Shown: piece after piece, positions 44,085-56,529 of the stretch
Layout of the letters: every line of letters starts with the position of its first letter
Numbering within the stretch: the stretch's first letter is position 1
NCBI GenBank assembly: GCA_034509495.1
Contig: CM067522.1
Span: 8,977,277-9,041,276 of the forward strand
Direction of reading: 5' to 3'
Length of the DNA stretch: 64,000 nt
Source of the DNA: Acestrorhynchus altus
Lineage: Eukaryota > Chordata > Actinopteri > Characiformes > Acestrorhynchidae
Translations under genes and position numbers: made by a program
Notes under the pieces: model-generated
What the model was told of the DNA's origin: nothing
Database searches by the model: none
Seen by the model: the letters and a program-made list of their open reading frames with translations, nothing else

Positions 44085-44490
44085 ATAGTGATACATAAAT
44101 AAATAACACAAATAATAATATTAATTTCTTATTTGATTTGGACCATTTTTAAGTATTTTGAAGAACTTATTAAAATATCCTTGCCAATCTTATCAACTAA
44201 TCAGTCAAAATAACCCATCAAAATTATTCAAAATGATCAGTTGCCAACAGGCTTTCTGTTTTTAGACCTTATAAGCAAAAAAGGGGGGGGACACATCATT
44301 CAGATACCTAAATTTTGTTAATTTTTACATCTCAAATGAAAACAAATTTGAGTAACCTAGGATCTGCTATGTGTGACTGTCTCCTATAAATACTTCTCCA
44401 GTGTTTGGTGAATAAACGTACGTCAGACTCCAAAAACATCCCACAAGATTGACCTTGGGTTCTAAAATAACTTGTTAGGGTTGTGGTTTA
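44085..44490 (+). repeat. Interspersed repeat X, copy 2
   Basis: 'tttacatctcaaatgaaaac', 'aaatttgagtaacctaggat' and 'aaacatcccacaagattgac' align with repeat X at 53300-53460. Confidence 0.55.
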
Positions 44491-44499
44491 TTTATAGTC

Positions 44500-45184
44500 A
44501 TTTTTAGGAAATGCCAGCTGATTCCAATTTTAAAGCTTTTATAAAACTGACTCAAACCTTGTCCCACCAATCAGCAGCCATGAGCTCCTCTAAGCAGCTG
44601 TCTGGTACTCTACTCAAAAAAATCCATCAATAAATGATGAAACTAAAAACTTTTACAAGGAAGAATGTGCAAAAAAGGTCCTCTAAACAATAACTTAAAG
44701 ATTCTTAGCTATTTAAAAAAAGTACTAAGCACTAAGCATTGAATACTAATAGTGGATCACTGTTCCACTATTGCTTTTTGTCACATTTTCCAACAACTTA
44801 TTTTTCCTTCATTTCTTTCTATTCTTACCCTTTAAAAAACAAATAATTGTTTTCACTCAGTTGTTCATCACATTTATCCCATTTGAGACCACAGCAGTGC
44901 TCTGTGTGTGCTTGCACAAGGTGATGGTTGAGGTGTTGATTAAGCGTGAGCTGCTGACAGCAAAGTTGCAAACAAACAAGAGCATGAGCTCCAAAGAGAA
45001 AAGCAGCATTAGAGTTAAAGGGTACATATACAGTAATTCTAAACTCACCATAAAAAGGCCTTTTGGCTTTTAACACATCTCACCCTCTTTCTACAAGAGT
45101 CTATCTGACAGTTTGTGTTATTTACATATTTTTATTCTGTGACAGTTTAAACGTTATGTTAGGTGTTATTTTCATTTTTATACA
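44500..45184. other. No gene seen
   Basis: Chance frames on both strands near 44771-45076 lack any recognisable domain. Confidence 0.4.
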
Positions 45185-45231
45185 TTTCAGACTCTTTCTC
45201 TAGAAAACAGAAAGATTGTACCTACATTTTT

Positions 45232-45731
45232 NNNNNNNNNNNNNNNNNNNNNNNNNNNNNNNNNNNNNNNNNNNNNNNNNNNNNNNNNNNNNNNNNNNNN
45301 NNNNNNNNNNNNNNNNNNNNNNNNNNNNNNNNNNNNNNNNNNNNNNNNNNNNNNNNNNNNNNNNNNNNNNNNNNNNNNNNNNNNNNNNNNNNNNNNNNNN
45401 NNNNNNNNNNNNNNNNNNNNNNNNNNNNNNNNNNNNNNNNNNNNNNNNNNNNNNNNNNNNNNNNNNNNNNNNNNNNNNNNNNNNNNNNNNNNNNNNNNNN
45501 NNNNNNNNNNNNNNNNNNNNNNNNNNNNNNNNNNNNNNNNNNNNNNNNNNNNNNNNNNNNNNNNNNNNNNNNNNNNNNNNNNNNNNNNNNNNNNNNNNNN
45601 NNNNNNNNNNNNNNNNNNNNNNNNNNNNNNNNNNNNNNNNNNNNNNNNNNNNNNNNNNNNNNNNNNNNNNNNNNNNNNNNNNNNNNNNNNNNNNNNNNNN
45701 NNNNNNNNNNNNNNNNNNNNNNNNNNNNNNN
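45232..45731. other. Assembly gap (500 N)
   Basis: Exactly 500 N. The 47 bases before it (45185-45231) are repeated immediately after it (45732-45778), so the gap size is nominal and the two contigs probably overlap. Confidence 0.97.
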
Positions 45732-45904
45732 TTTCAGACTCTTTCTCTAGAAAACAGAAAGATTGTACCTACATTTTTTGTCAATGTCACTGTCTTTTAT
45801 CTCCCAATGTGCCAATTATCTGTAAATAATGTTCTTCTTTTATAATTCATAATGTTTATACTGTATATTGCATATACTGAACTGTTTATTTATCTATGTT
45901 TTTG

Positions 45905-45968
45905 TACTGACTTGCTTTTGCTGCTGTAACAGTGTGAATTTCCCCACTGTGTGACTAATAAAGGATTA
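45905..45968 (+). mobile_element. LINE-type 3' tail
   Basis: 'gtgaatttccccactgtgtg' then 'actaataaaggattatctt' is a typical fish non-LTR element end. Confidence 0.45.
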
Positions 45969-45970
45969 TC

Positions 45971-46172
45971 TTGGTCGGTGTGGCACAACAGGTAACACCA
46001 CCACAAACCCCACCATGTGGGAGACTGGGCTTTGATTCATAGTCTGGGCAACTATGCTGTGCGACACCAATAAGAGTACTTGGGCAAGATTCCTAACACT
46101 ACTCTGACCCACCTCTGTAATGTGACTAATCTGTAAGTCTGGATAAGAGCGTCTCCTAAATGCCATAAATGT
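45971..46172 (+). mobile_element. tRNA-derived SINE
   Basis: The head with 'ggtgtggcacaacaggtaac' and a B-box-like 'gggctttgattcatagtc' is followed by the body 'agtacttgggcaagattcct' and tail 'gtctggataagagcgtctcc'. Confidence 0.6.
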
Positions 46173-46189
46173 TATCTTATGAAGCTCAA

Positions 46190-46870
46190 TATCTCAAAAT
46201 TATTGCTATTACATATAGTCCTTCGCTCTCATAGCAAAACTATTATGAGAACCATGTGGCACTCCACAAAATAATAAACAAATGGTTTAAGTACTGTATT
46301 GTGTTACTGTACCAGAAAACTAACATTATTGTGAAATTTCTGGGGTGTACAGTATCTCCAGTGATGCTGCAACTTTTCAAATTTACAGTAAATGTTCTAT
46401 TTACTGTATGTCAGAGCTTCTGGACTGCTTGCACCACCCACTGTAGTGCATTGTGGTTAGTGAGTGTGAAGTTTCCTTTGGAAACCATCTGCATATCATT
46501 AAATGTTGTTTTTCATAAGAAAAAAAATTCCCGTTTACATTTTTTTTCATCTTTTCCATGTTATTCTTGTTATTTTTTATAATGTACAACCAAAAGCTTG
46601 AAACCAGTACAAATGGTGCTCAGATTACTGCGAGTTATGAGTATATTATAGCTCCAGTTATCTGTTGTTTAAACCTGTGATGGGGAATATTAAATTAATT
46701 ATTTAATTAATTAATTAAACAATTATTTACACAGTGTACAGAGCAGCTACCCAAAAAAAATGGACAGAAATGGAGATACACAGTTTTCATTGGACAGCAA
46801 CGATATGCAAATAACACATGAATACTATATAGGTATATATAAATATTATGAATACATTTTTAGAATTTTA
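46190..46870. other. No gene seen
   Basis: AT-rich, no coding or repeat identity. Confidence 0.4.
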
Positions 46871-46872
46871 TG

Positions 46873-47222
46873 ACCATCTCCTTGTTTCCACACTCACTGT
46901 CCTTTGCCTTAGCTCCGCTGACCATACAGGAGCACTTTGTAGTTCTATAATTGCAGACTGTAACCCATCGGTTTCTCTGCATACTTTATTATCCTGCTTT
47001 CACCCTGATCTTCAATGGTCAGGAGCTCACAGGACCACCACAGAGCATATATTATGTGGGTGGTGGGTCATTCTCAGCTCTGCAGTTACACTCACATGGT
47101 GGGGGTGTTTTTAGTGTATGTTGCTGGAATGTTTAAACCCTTCAGCATCCCTGCTGGACTGAGAACAGTCCACCAACCAGAAATATCCAGAAAACAGTGT
47201 CCTATGGGCAGCATCCTGTTAT
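46873..47222 (+). repeat. Otophysan-type interspersed repeat
   Basis: 'tgtttccacactcactgtcc', 'gtgggtggtgggtcattctc' and 'ctggactgagaacagtccac' belong to a repeat I associate with catfish and characin genomes. Three open frames in it are chance. Confidence 0.5.
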
Positions 47223-47224
47223 AG

Positions 47225-48055
47225 CATCAGCATCTTGGCATCTTTGGATTTACTCTTTATTATATTTTACACACAGTAGCTTCAGCACTGAATAGGTGGA
47301 AGGCTTTCAGGGTTCAAGAAACATGTGCTCTCTAAGGAATAAATAGGCACTCATTAATGGCTAAAGGAGAGATCCCCATCTGTCTTCCTGAAATGAAAAA
47401 TGATCTCCTTTGTTTCCTTGACAGTGAGATCCAGTTTGTCCGTGCATCACACAATGAGAAGACTAACTTTGTCCAAGTAAGCTGTTAGTGATGTACAGAT
47501 GTAGCTCCATGTGCAATACAAATGTGTAAATAACTTAATCCCAAGTTCCCAAGTATTTTTCTGAACTTTAATTACTGAGAACGTCCAGCATCTTTTATTG
47601 GACATAAGGGGACCCAAGTTGCCAGTACCCTATGTTCCATAGATTCTCAGGACCCTACACCCCCAGGGTATTAGGTCCTGGGCCTGTGTCCCAGTTATTG
47701 CAATGTCAATGGAAATTGAACCCCAGCCTGCAGTAAGCAGTGCTATTAATGTCCTTCTGAGCCTGAATTAATGCTGCGCTATTTTGATACAGAAACAATC
47801 GTGTACAGTTGCTTGGCCAAGAATATTATTTCTGTTCTCTCATTTTCTTCCCATCATCTTTGAACACTGAGAGCATCTGGCCATTAGAGGGAGTTCTAAG
47901 CCAGTTGAATTGCTCTTTCTAGTGTACTTTCACTGAACCAACATTATACTGTCAGTCTTTCAGCTGACACCTTTTATCAGCAGTGGAAAAACATGTATAA
48001 AAGTTGGTACCATCGCAACATTTGACATTTTGTCTGTTGCGAACAGGGTTTATTA
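47225..48055. other. No gene seen
   Basis: No coding or clear repeat structure. Confidence 0.4.
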
Positions 48056-48059
48056 CATG

Positions 48060-48190
48060 TAAAAATACCTCAGACATGACATGGCATAGTGGCCAGCCTT
48101 GAGACTGGAAGGTTGTTGCTTTGATTCTCTGAACTGGCAGGACATGACTGAAGTGCCCTTGAGCAAGACTGTGGTCTGCCAGGTAGCTGA
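48060..48190 (+). mobile_element. SINE fragment
   Basis: 'tggaaggttgttgctttgat' followed by 'cagga-catgactgaagtgcc' and 'cttgagcaagactgtg' matches the body of vertebrate V-SINE-like repeats. Confidence 0.45.
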
Positions 48191-48214
48191 CCAGTATACG
48201 GAATGTTTTGACCA

Positions 48215-48965
48215 TCAAGCACAATTGAGAGTCCTTTAGGTGCTTTTTAGCAAACTCTAGATGGGCTGTCATGTAACTTTTACTGAGGAGTGGCTTCCAT
48301 CTCTCTACTATCTGGCTACTCTATGGTTGTCCTTCTGGAAGGTTCTCCTCTCTCCACAGAGCAACATTGGAGCTCTGTCAGAGTGACCATTAGATTCATG
48401 ACTAAGGCCCTTTGACCACGATCACTCAGTTTGGCCAGGTAAGCAGCTCTATGAAGAGTCCTGGTGGTTCCCAACTTCTTCCATTTCTGGATGATGGAGG
48501 CCGCTGTGCTCATTGACCTTCAATGCAGCAGAATGTTTTCTGTGCCCCTCCCCAGATCTGTATCTCGATACAATCCTGTCTCTGAGGTCTGCAGACAATT
48601 CCTTAGACCTCATGGCTTGGTTTGTGCTCTGACATGCACGGTCTACTATGAGACCTTATATAAACAGGTGTGTATCTTTCCAAATGATGTCCAGTGAACT
48701 GAATTTACCACACTCAAATCAAACTGTAGAAACATCTGAAGGATGATCAGTAGAAACATGATGCACCTGAGTGTCATGGCAAAAGCTGTGCATACTTATG
48801 TACATGTTATATTTTGTGTTTAATTTTTTATATCTTTGCAATCTTCAAATCTTTAAAAGATTCGAAACAAACTTTTCTCATCTTGTCGTCATGGGGTATT
48901 GTGTGTGTAGAATTTTGTGCAAGTGTGCAAAAATTGAAGCTCTGTTAACACTTCCCAGAGTTACT
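48215..48965 (-). mobile_element. Tc1-like transposon, N-terminal half
   Basis: Minus strand reads a transposase helix-turn-helix region: STAASIIQKWKKLGTTRTL and KLSDRGQRALVMNLMVTLTE, then RGEPSRRTTI. To its right is the 5' non-coding part and end ('gtacatgttatattttgtgt ... ggggtattgtgtgtagaa'-like). The DDE domain is missing. Confidence 0.7.
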
Positions 48966-48989
48966 GTAAGTCCAGTTTTGGTCACACAT

Positions 48990-49560
48990 ACACACAGGTC
49001 ATTGTGAGGTCAGGCCTCACTGTGACCTTTTCAGGCATTTTCCTGTGGTAACAGAAAAAACACTGAAGAAGTATCTAACCATTTAGTCTAGAACTCTATA
49101 GAACCACATTTTGCTGCCATTGCAGCTGGAAGTCCGTTGGAGTAAATCATTTTTGCACAGTCTGGGAGTGATGTTCATCCATTCTGTCCAGGCAGAATTG
49201 CTGCAGTTGGTTTGTTTTGGTTGGATGAGGCTTGTGGACTGAATTTGCCAAATAGTATGACAGATAAAACTCCCTTAACTTCTAAAATAATATTATATTT
49301 TTTCTTTTTGCAGACTAAACAGGTTGTCTTGCAGAATCAACTATCCATGCATCCTTCAGTTTGAATAAGATGCCCTGTCTGAATAGCTGTATAGCGTGAT
49401 AATGACACCACCATGCTGCTCCACTGTTGGTATGGTGTTTGTTGAGTATTTAATAAATGCACTCTTCAGACTTAATTTGTTAAGAAGTTCTTGGTTCTTG
49501 GAGATCCAGTAGTGCTTACTGGAAAATCTATATAATGGAATTGCCATTGTTATTTTGTGG
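48990..49560 (-). mobile_element. Decayed Tc1-like remnant
   Basis: Minus strand near 49440-49390 reads TIPTVEQHGG, like the NTIPTVKHGGGS block of the Tc1 transposase at 54630-55151. The rest is heavily decayed. Confidence 0.4.
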
Positions 49561-49564
49561 GTCG

Positions 49565-50840
49565 TGATAATTTAACTCAATAAAATGATCATTGTCATTC
49601 AGATTCACAGTCTAAGCAGTGAAAGCAGTGGGTATTTTATCCCAAAAAGGTCAACTATATTATTAGTTCACGGGTAAACCAACTGTGAATGTGGTAAACT
49701 CTATTAATCTGATGATTTTAAAGTGGGTTGAATACTTTCTTAAGGCACAATATTTACAGTGGAACTGTGGATCTGAAGTGGTGGTGCTTCATCCAGTACA
49801 TCCAGTACATTTAGTACACACTAAAAGTAGATAAAGTCAAAGTTTTAATTTTAACAGCAGTGGTTTAGAGACAAAGGAACTGAAGAAGGAGGCAGGGCCT
49901 TTCAATCCTAATGCAAAGCTCATTGTGTTTTTTCAGGTCATGTTTTTCCAAAAACACACATAATGTAATGTAATCTAATCATTTCTCATTTACCCACTGA
50001 TATGCTAATTATTACTGTAATAATAGATCACTGAATTGCAGAACAGTCACATTCTGATTGACTAGCTCAGGACTTTTCGGGTACTTTGCAAACATTACTC
50101 ATTAGTAAACAGGAATATACTTTCAGTATATTAGCTGGGGAATTTGCCACTGTTGCTAAATGATTCATTAGAGTAAACAAGCCCAGCATGTTAAACCTAC
50201 CAAGTCCAACCTGATCTAAGTTCAGTGTGCAGCACAGTGACCAATCAAACATATAATAATGAACTGTAACTAGAACAAAATGAATTAGTAATGCTTTCAA
50301 TTTATCCACTCAGTGTGCCCCAAATCAACTATCTGACATAAGTTCAGAAACATTTCTTTGCCTCATAAATGTTTAACCAAAGTCAGCACCCAGAGACTTA
50401 CCAGCTACATAACATTAGGTCTATCATCAACAGATCCAAACATCAGCCAATTTGGGGTCTTGTTCAATTCCCCTCTCTCTCTCTTTTCACCAATCGATTG
50501 GAGGAAATGTCAAGGAATTCCCAATTTCCCAATCCCATAAATCAGTTGGATAAGGAAAAGAGGGAAATTAGGCATTCTCATAATTGGGAATTTTTTGGAC
50601 CGGCCCATTGACAAGTGCCCATACGCTACATGTGCGAATGTGCACAGTTCAACCAATATGTGAACATATATGCCTACAGCTGGATAAACCGCTGTTCTGG
50701 GCCAGCCTGGTGTCGAGGAATTTGTACATATGTGACTAAAAGAGGCTTTCAGAACACATACAATGTTTAGTAAATGTATTTTGACTCTTGTTCAAATGTA
50801 GAAACTGCAGACATAATGTCGACATGCGGAAAACAAAAGA
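49565..50840. other. No gene seen
   Basis: Nothing recognised; a CT-rich patch lies near 50470. Confidence 0.4.
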
Positions 50841-50869
50841 TTTGAAAAGAGAATGCAAAATCTAGTAAT

Positions 50870-50940
50870 TGTATTACCTCAACCTATACCTCTACCTAAA
50901 CCTAAACTTAACCTAACCCTAACCATAACCATAGTAAAAT
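50870..50940. repeat. Degenerate telomere-like (CCTAAA)n tract
   Basis: 'tacctaaacctaaacttaac' and 'ctaaccctaaccataacc'; the entry 'attacctcaacctatacct' parallels 'attacctgaacctgcacct' at 5842. Confidence 0.6.
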
Positions 50941-51353
50941 GTTACAGTTTTAAATGTCAGCATAAGTTTCCACTTAAGTCCTTTGCTAAACAGCATCACC
51001 TGTGGACATGTCATGGTGAATCCCAAGCAGGTCACAGAACATATGAAAAGCAGAAACTTGGACATATACACAAACACATATAAGAAATTGGAGGTTGTAT
51101 TGGCGTATGTATATAGATGTTTTTGTCAGCATAAACATTGTTGAGAGAACAAATTTGGAACACTTCCGAAATATAATTTCTGCACAAACTTAACCCTTAG
51201 GGACCCTAGACCCATTAATTGTATGTTTTTCCCCATTTTTGAAATTGCCACTTTTATTTGTAATAACACAGTAATTACATGGGATAGTCACGTGATATAT
51301 GTTGATATCTTTGTGGAAGACCTTTGGCTTCTCAAATATTAAATCACTTGATG

Positions 51354-51733
51354 TGTCATGTCCGTCTCTTGTCAGTCCTGTCTCCCCTGTCAGTTTGTGT
51401 TTGTTTTGTCCTTGTCTCCTCCCTCCTTCCTCCCATTACCACCTGTATCTAATCTGTTTACCTGCCCCCTCGTTAGTTTGTTCCAGCTGTTACCCATGTC
51501 ATTTAGTATTCAAGACCTGTTGTCCCATCATGTCTTCATCAGTCCACTGTTGTTATCCTCTGTTGAAGTTACTTCTAAAGTTACTGTTATACTGTTATAA
51601 TTTGTTAGTTGCTGTTGTTCTGTTTGCGTTTGGTTTTGTTAGTCTACGTCCTGTTTTAGTTTCAGTCAGTCTAGTATCCTGTATTGGTCAATGTATTCGG
51701 TTTGTTTTGTGCTCCATGTTTCACATTAAATCA
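51354..51733 (+). mobile_element. Solo LTR with 5-bp target duplication
   Basis: Starts TGTCATGTCC and ends ATTAAATCA; TGATG is directly repeated on both sides (51349-51353 and 51734-51738). At 380 bases it is a complete gypsy-type LTR, related in text to the minus-strand LTR-like copies at 14.8 and 36.3 kb. The open frames inside are not genes. Confidence 0.8.
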
Positions 51734-51739
51734 TGATGA

Positions 51740-53000
51740 AAATGGCTATGTTTTTATAAAAAAATTAGCAAGCATGTTTTGTTTTTTTTTATTTGTTTTC
51801 TAATTTTGAATGTAGGCACTTGAAACTGAAAAAAGTTTTTAGATTTCTAGTCAAAATGGTTGCAGATGGGTGTCTGTAAGTTGAGAATCAAAAAAAAAAA
51901 TATTACTGTGACAAAATATATGAAAAAATCAGGTGGTTTTAATTTTTTGGAAGATCCTGCCTCTGGGATCCTTGCAGCTTTCTAAAACTGCTGGTCACAG
52001 CAGGGCAAGCCTTGAAGTTCTTTGTTCAAGGCCAACATGACCAACATCTCAGGTAATAAAAACTGCTTTATTATACTGGATTTGAATAACAGGAGCTTAT
52101 AAATAGAGTTATTATTATTTTAAAATTATGATATTCCACAATCAGTTACTCACAGATGCTTCACTGCACCACTATTATCTATAATCACTATTTTTAGAGA
52201 CAATAGGTTCTGCGGTTTCTAACCGTATGTATTTTGTGCTGGTGTGTAAAGGCATTCCTGAATTATAACCTAAAGACATGATTCACAACAAGATACATTT
52301 CATAACAAACTACAAGATTCACTCTCTCTATGCCTGGCAGTGTGTCGAATTACACTATGTAGCAATTTAAAAAATTGTTCCCAGTTTTTAAGTGGGTTTT
52401 CCTAATTCTTTCTGCCTTAGCTGAATAGAAAAAAAGTTATTATTCCCGGTAAATGTTGCTTTTGTGGTCAGCACAATGATATTTTGGAATGTATCAATTA
52501 TTAAGAATATTTGCGATACATTCAGTGCTGAATATAGACTTCAAGAAGCTTCTGTAATTGTAAGAACTATCAAGGGGATTCTAGAACTGACCAAAATTAT
52601 CTAGAACTTTCTGGGACTGTATAGAATTGTACGTAGCCGAGTTATCTGAAACTAACCATTTCATACTCTACAGAATAAGTGAACCTGTGTACACAGCAAC
52701 TTAATTTAGATGGCATCAAGAGGTTCATACGTCCAGCAGACGCATTTTACTACATATGTGGACAATTTATGAAGACAAGAGTGAAAAAGTACTCTGTGAA
52801 AGCATCTGCTTTGTGAGGCCTACAAAGCATACTTCTGTGTGCCTGTTGGGGACCAAGACAAACCACGGGCTCCTGCATGATGATGGGAATTTATCTGAGA
52901 TTTCAAAATGGTGTCATTCCTGATGGGCCTCCACAGGAATGGACCACAAATCAAGATCATAGAGTGCAGCAAATTTCCCAAGCAATTCCCTCACAGTGTT
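51740..53000. other. No gene seen
   Basis: AT-rich; a run of about 20 A at 53007-53028 marks its right edge. Confidence 0.4.
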
Positions 53001-53039
53001 CAAATTAAAAAAAAAAAAAAAAAAAAAAGAATGAATGTG

Positions 53040-53480
53040 AGATTGAATAATGAGAATGAATAATACTGATACACACATAAATAAAAATAATAAAGGCCAT
53101 TCAGGTTGTTTTTTTATTTTATTGGACTACTGCCAAGTATTTGCAATTACTTCCATTTTCAGCTCTAAAACACTCTGGATGATCAATTTCCAACAGGATT
53201 TAAGGTGTTATTATTCCTTATAAGGAAAAAACAAACAAACAAAATTGTAGGTGCAAGTAAAATTTATTATCAAACATGGTCAAATTCATACAAATGTTTA
53301 AATTCTCTTAATTTTGCATCTCAAATGAGGATGAATTTGAGTAGTCTAAAACCTCTTGAAAATAACAATATTGGCCATATGTCTATAAACACGTTATTAA
53401 AGTTTTGGCAAATAAAATACATCAAACTACGAAAACATTCCACAAAATTTGTCCAGGGTTCTAAAGATTAAACAAAACAT
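53040..53480 (+). repeat. Interspersed repeat X, copy 3 (longest)
   Basis: 'gccattcaggttgttttttt', 'ctctggatgatcaatttcca', 'catctcaaatgaggatgaat' and 'aaaacattccacaaaatttg' recur, in this order, in the other X copies. Confidence 0.6.
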
Positions 53481-53489
53481 AATTCATTT

Positions 53490-54410
53490 AAGTCCATTGG
53501 CTGGAATTTAAATGAGCAGGTGTTGGTCAAATCATTGGTCAAACAGTGTACTAGTATACTGTATGTATTAGATCTACAGTAAAGTTTGTGAGCTCATTCA
53601 TGTAGATTTAATTTTAGAGTTATGAAATTGTGGGGACGTTCCAGTAATCTAAAATAGCTTCTTCCCATTACATATTAGGGCTAACTTATTAAAAGCATTG
53701 GTCTTTCCCATTTGACTTAGCTAGCATATGTTTTGTTTACCGTAAATATACATGCCACTAAATCCTCCAGTAGTCACTAACCTATGTGCGTTCTTGATAA
53801 GTCTATTTGACAAATGAAAAATCATAGCAACCACAGACAGTTTCACATATGATATACATCTACTGCTGACAAGAGCTGGTGGTAGACTGAAGATCTCAGA
53901 ATTTCAAGACATACAAAATTACATAAGGTATCTCAAATAGAAAAATAGATTTTGACTTAGTCCTTAAGTGAGTCCAGCAATCCGCTATGAAAATATGTTG
54001 TGGTAAGTCATTAGTCAGTGACATTTCTGAAGGTGGTGAACATATCGTTGTGCTCATTTGTGGTTTTCATCAAATACATGTCTGGGCTTTGAATCCTATG
54101 GTTTGTACACCCACCTGGTTAGGCCTATAATCATGGAGACATGCACTTTGGCTTTAGTGATAGGAACAAATGCTTCATTGTTTGGTTTATTGCTGATAGT
54201 GTGCCCTTTTCAGTGTACATTCCACCTACAGCTTTCCTCACTGCACCATCCCATACTTTGAGTTGTGGTTTCCAACCATAATGTCGCTGATTTCATCATT
54301 TGTTCCAGTGAATAAAGATATAGATACTGTGTTTTTTAAGGTTTAAGGTGTTGATACTGTGTTGTGAGGTCCTATTTAAAGGAAATAAGCTTTAATCAGA
54401 TTCTCGGTAA
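53490..54410. other. No gene seen
   Basis: No recognisable coding or repeat structure. Confidence 0.4.
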
Positions 54411-54412
54411 CA

Positions 54413-55390
54413 TACAGTGGGGACGGAAAGTATTCAGACCCCTTTAAATGTTTCACTCTTTGTTTCATTGCAGCCATTTGCTAAAATCAAAAAGGTTCAT
54501 TTTATTTCTCATTCATGTACACTCACCAGCCCATCTTGACAGAAAGAAGAAATGTAGAATTTTTTTTGCAAATTTATTAAAAAAGAAAAACTGAAATTTC
54601 ACATGATCATAAGTATTCAGACCCTTTGCTCAGTATTGAGTAGAAGCACCATTTTGAGCTAGTACAGCCATGAGTCTTCTTGGGAATGATGCAACAAGTT
54701 TTTCACACCTGGATTTGGGGATCCTCTGCCATTCTTCCTTGCAGATCCTCTCCAGTTCCGTCAGGTTGGATGGTGAAAGTTGGTGGACAGCCATTTTCAT
54801 GTCTCTCCAGAGATGCTCGATTGGGTTTAGGTCAGGGCTCTGGCTGGGCCAGTCAAGAACGGTCACAGAGTTGTTCCGAAGCGACTCCTTTGTTATTTTA
54901 GCTGTGTGCTTAGGGTCACTGTCTTGTTGGAAGGTGAACCTTTGGCCCAGTCTGAGGTCCAGAGCACTCTGGAGGAGGTTTCCGGCCAGGATATCTCTGT
55001 ACTTGACTGCATTCATCGTTCCTTCAATTGCAACCAGTCGTCCTGTCCCTGCAGCTGAAAAACACCCCCATAGCATGATGCTGCCACCACCATGCTTCAC
55101 TGTTGGGATTGTATTGGACAGGTGATGAGCAGTGCTTGGTTTTCTCCACACATACCGCTTAGAATTAACACCAAAAAGTTAAATCTTCGTATTTCTCATA
55201 TTCTGGGAGTCGGGCTTTCATGTGTCTTGCACTGAGGAGAGGCTTCCGTCGGGCCACTGTATCATAAAGCCCTGACTTATGGAGAGCTGCAGTGATAGTT
55301 GACTTTGTGGAACTTTCTTCCATCTCCCTACTGCATCTATGGAGCTCAGCCACAGTGATCTTTGGTTTCTTCTTTAGCTCTCTCACCAAG
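54413..55390 (-). mobile_element. Tc1-like DNA transposon, 5'-truncated
   Basis: The outer end is 'cagtggggacggaaagtatt' (54415), the typical Tc1 terminal repeat. Minus strand 55389-55165 codes the second HTH part (MVRELKKKPKITVAELHR), and 55151-54630 codes 173 residues of the DDE domain with IMLWGCFSAAG, QQDSDPKHTAKITKE and LDWPSQSPDLNPIEHLW, ending in a normal stop. One frame break lies at about 55155, and the N-terminus with the other terminal repeat is gone, replaced by a telomere-like tract. It looks the youngest of the Tc1 copies but cannot be autonomous. Confidence 0.85.
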
Positions 55391-55424
55391 GCTCTTCTCC
55401 CACGATTGCTCGATTGATTTGGGT

Positions 55425-55665
55425 TGACTTTAGGGTTAGGGTTACATTCATCCTGGAGTTTAGGTTATTGGTTGAATTTAGGATTAGGATTCGAGCCTGA
55501 ATTTTGGTTAGGATTAGATTTGAACTATGTTTAAGGTAAGGGTTAGGATTTAGAATTAGGGTTTGGGTTGAGGACAAATTTGGGATTAGGGGTAGGATGA
55601 GGTTTAGAATTAGAGCTTGGGTTGAGATGATGTTTAGGATTAGGGCCAGGGTTAAGGTCATAATT
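55425..55665. repeat. Degenerate telomere-like (TTAGGG)n tract
   Basis: Opposite orientation to 5840-6070: 'tttagggttagggttacatt', 'aggattaggattcgagcctg' and many 'ttaggat' units. It abuts the truncated end of the Tc1 element. Confidence 0.65.
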
Positions 55666-56070
55666 TATGTAACATATCAACAATAAATCGAATATAAGTA
55701 GAATATCAACAGCAGATATTTAATGATGTTTGATATTTGCTTTGGTGTATACAGATGCTTCACTGCTGCTACTCTGAGATACATATGTTGATGTGTTACT
55801 GATACCCAGTTATGGGTTTACTAATCATTTACAAATTACCAATTCACCAAGTTCACGTCTTTCAAGGTGTTAATCTCAAATAGACAAATTTTATTTATTT
55901 ATGTTGATTAAGCTTTTACCTCACAAGCCACTCCTGGATATGTTTAAATCTTAGCATAAACTAAAAAGCATTTTCCAATAGTGATTCTCCACTGTCCAGG
56001 ACCTGTATATAGACCCACATTTTAAATTCCGGCTCTGACAACTACATGACCAATTGTACATTACTTACCT

Positions 56071-56149
56071 ATATAATATAATATAATATAATATAATATA
56101 ATATAATATAATATAATATAATATAATATAATTTAATTTAATTCATAGG

Positions 56150-56220
<71 letters not shown>
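56071..56220. repeat. (AATAT)n then (AT)n microsatellites
   Basis: A pentanucleotide run at 56071-56132 and a pure AT run at 56152-56219. Confidence 0.95.
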
Positions 56221-56223
<3 letters not shown>

Positions 56224-56239
56224 AATACATATAATCTAA

Positions 56240-56520
56240 TTTAAAAATGTTTTAAGTGGTTAATTATATATACTGATACATAATTAAATGAAAATAAATA
56301 ATATTTTTATCAAAATATGGTCAAATTCATACAAATATTTAATATACTGAAATGAGGACAATGTTGAGTAGGATTTCCTGAAAATATCAATATCTGGCAT
56401 GAGTCTTCTATAAACACCTTTATAATTGTTTTGGCAAATAAAATACATCAAACTATGAAAACATCCCACAAAATGTGCTGAGGGTTCAAAAAGGTAAACA
56501 CAACACAGTCCGTTTAACCA
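56240..56520 (+). repeat. Interspersed repeat X, copy 4
   Basis: 'tatggtcaaattcatacaaa', 'ttggcaaataaaatacatca' and 'gaaaacatcccacaaaatgt' match copy 3. Confidence 0.6.
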
Positions 56521-56529
56521 CATTGGTTG

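Noticed and set aside
44771..45076. Overlapping 80-100 residue frames on both strands
   Set aside because: No recognisable domain, no promoter or splice partners; composition like the AT-rich surroundings.
45163..45845. Two long open frames of about 200 residues
   Set aside because: They are almost entirely N bases of the assembly gap.
51299..51736. 145-residue plus-strand frame rich in Ser/Leu/Cys
   Set aside because: It lies inside the solo LTR bounded by TGATG repeats; no signal, domain or splice structure.
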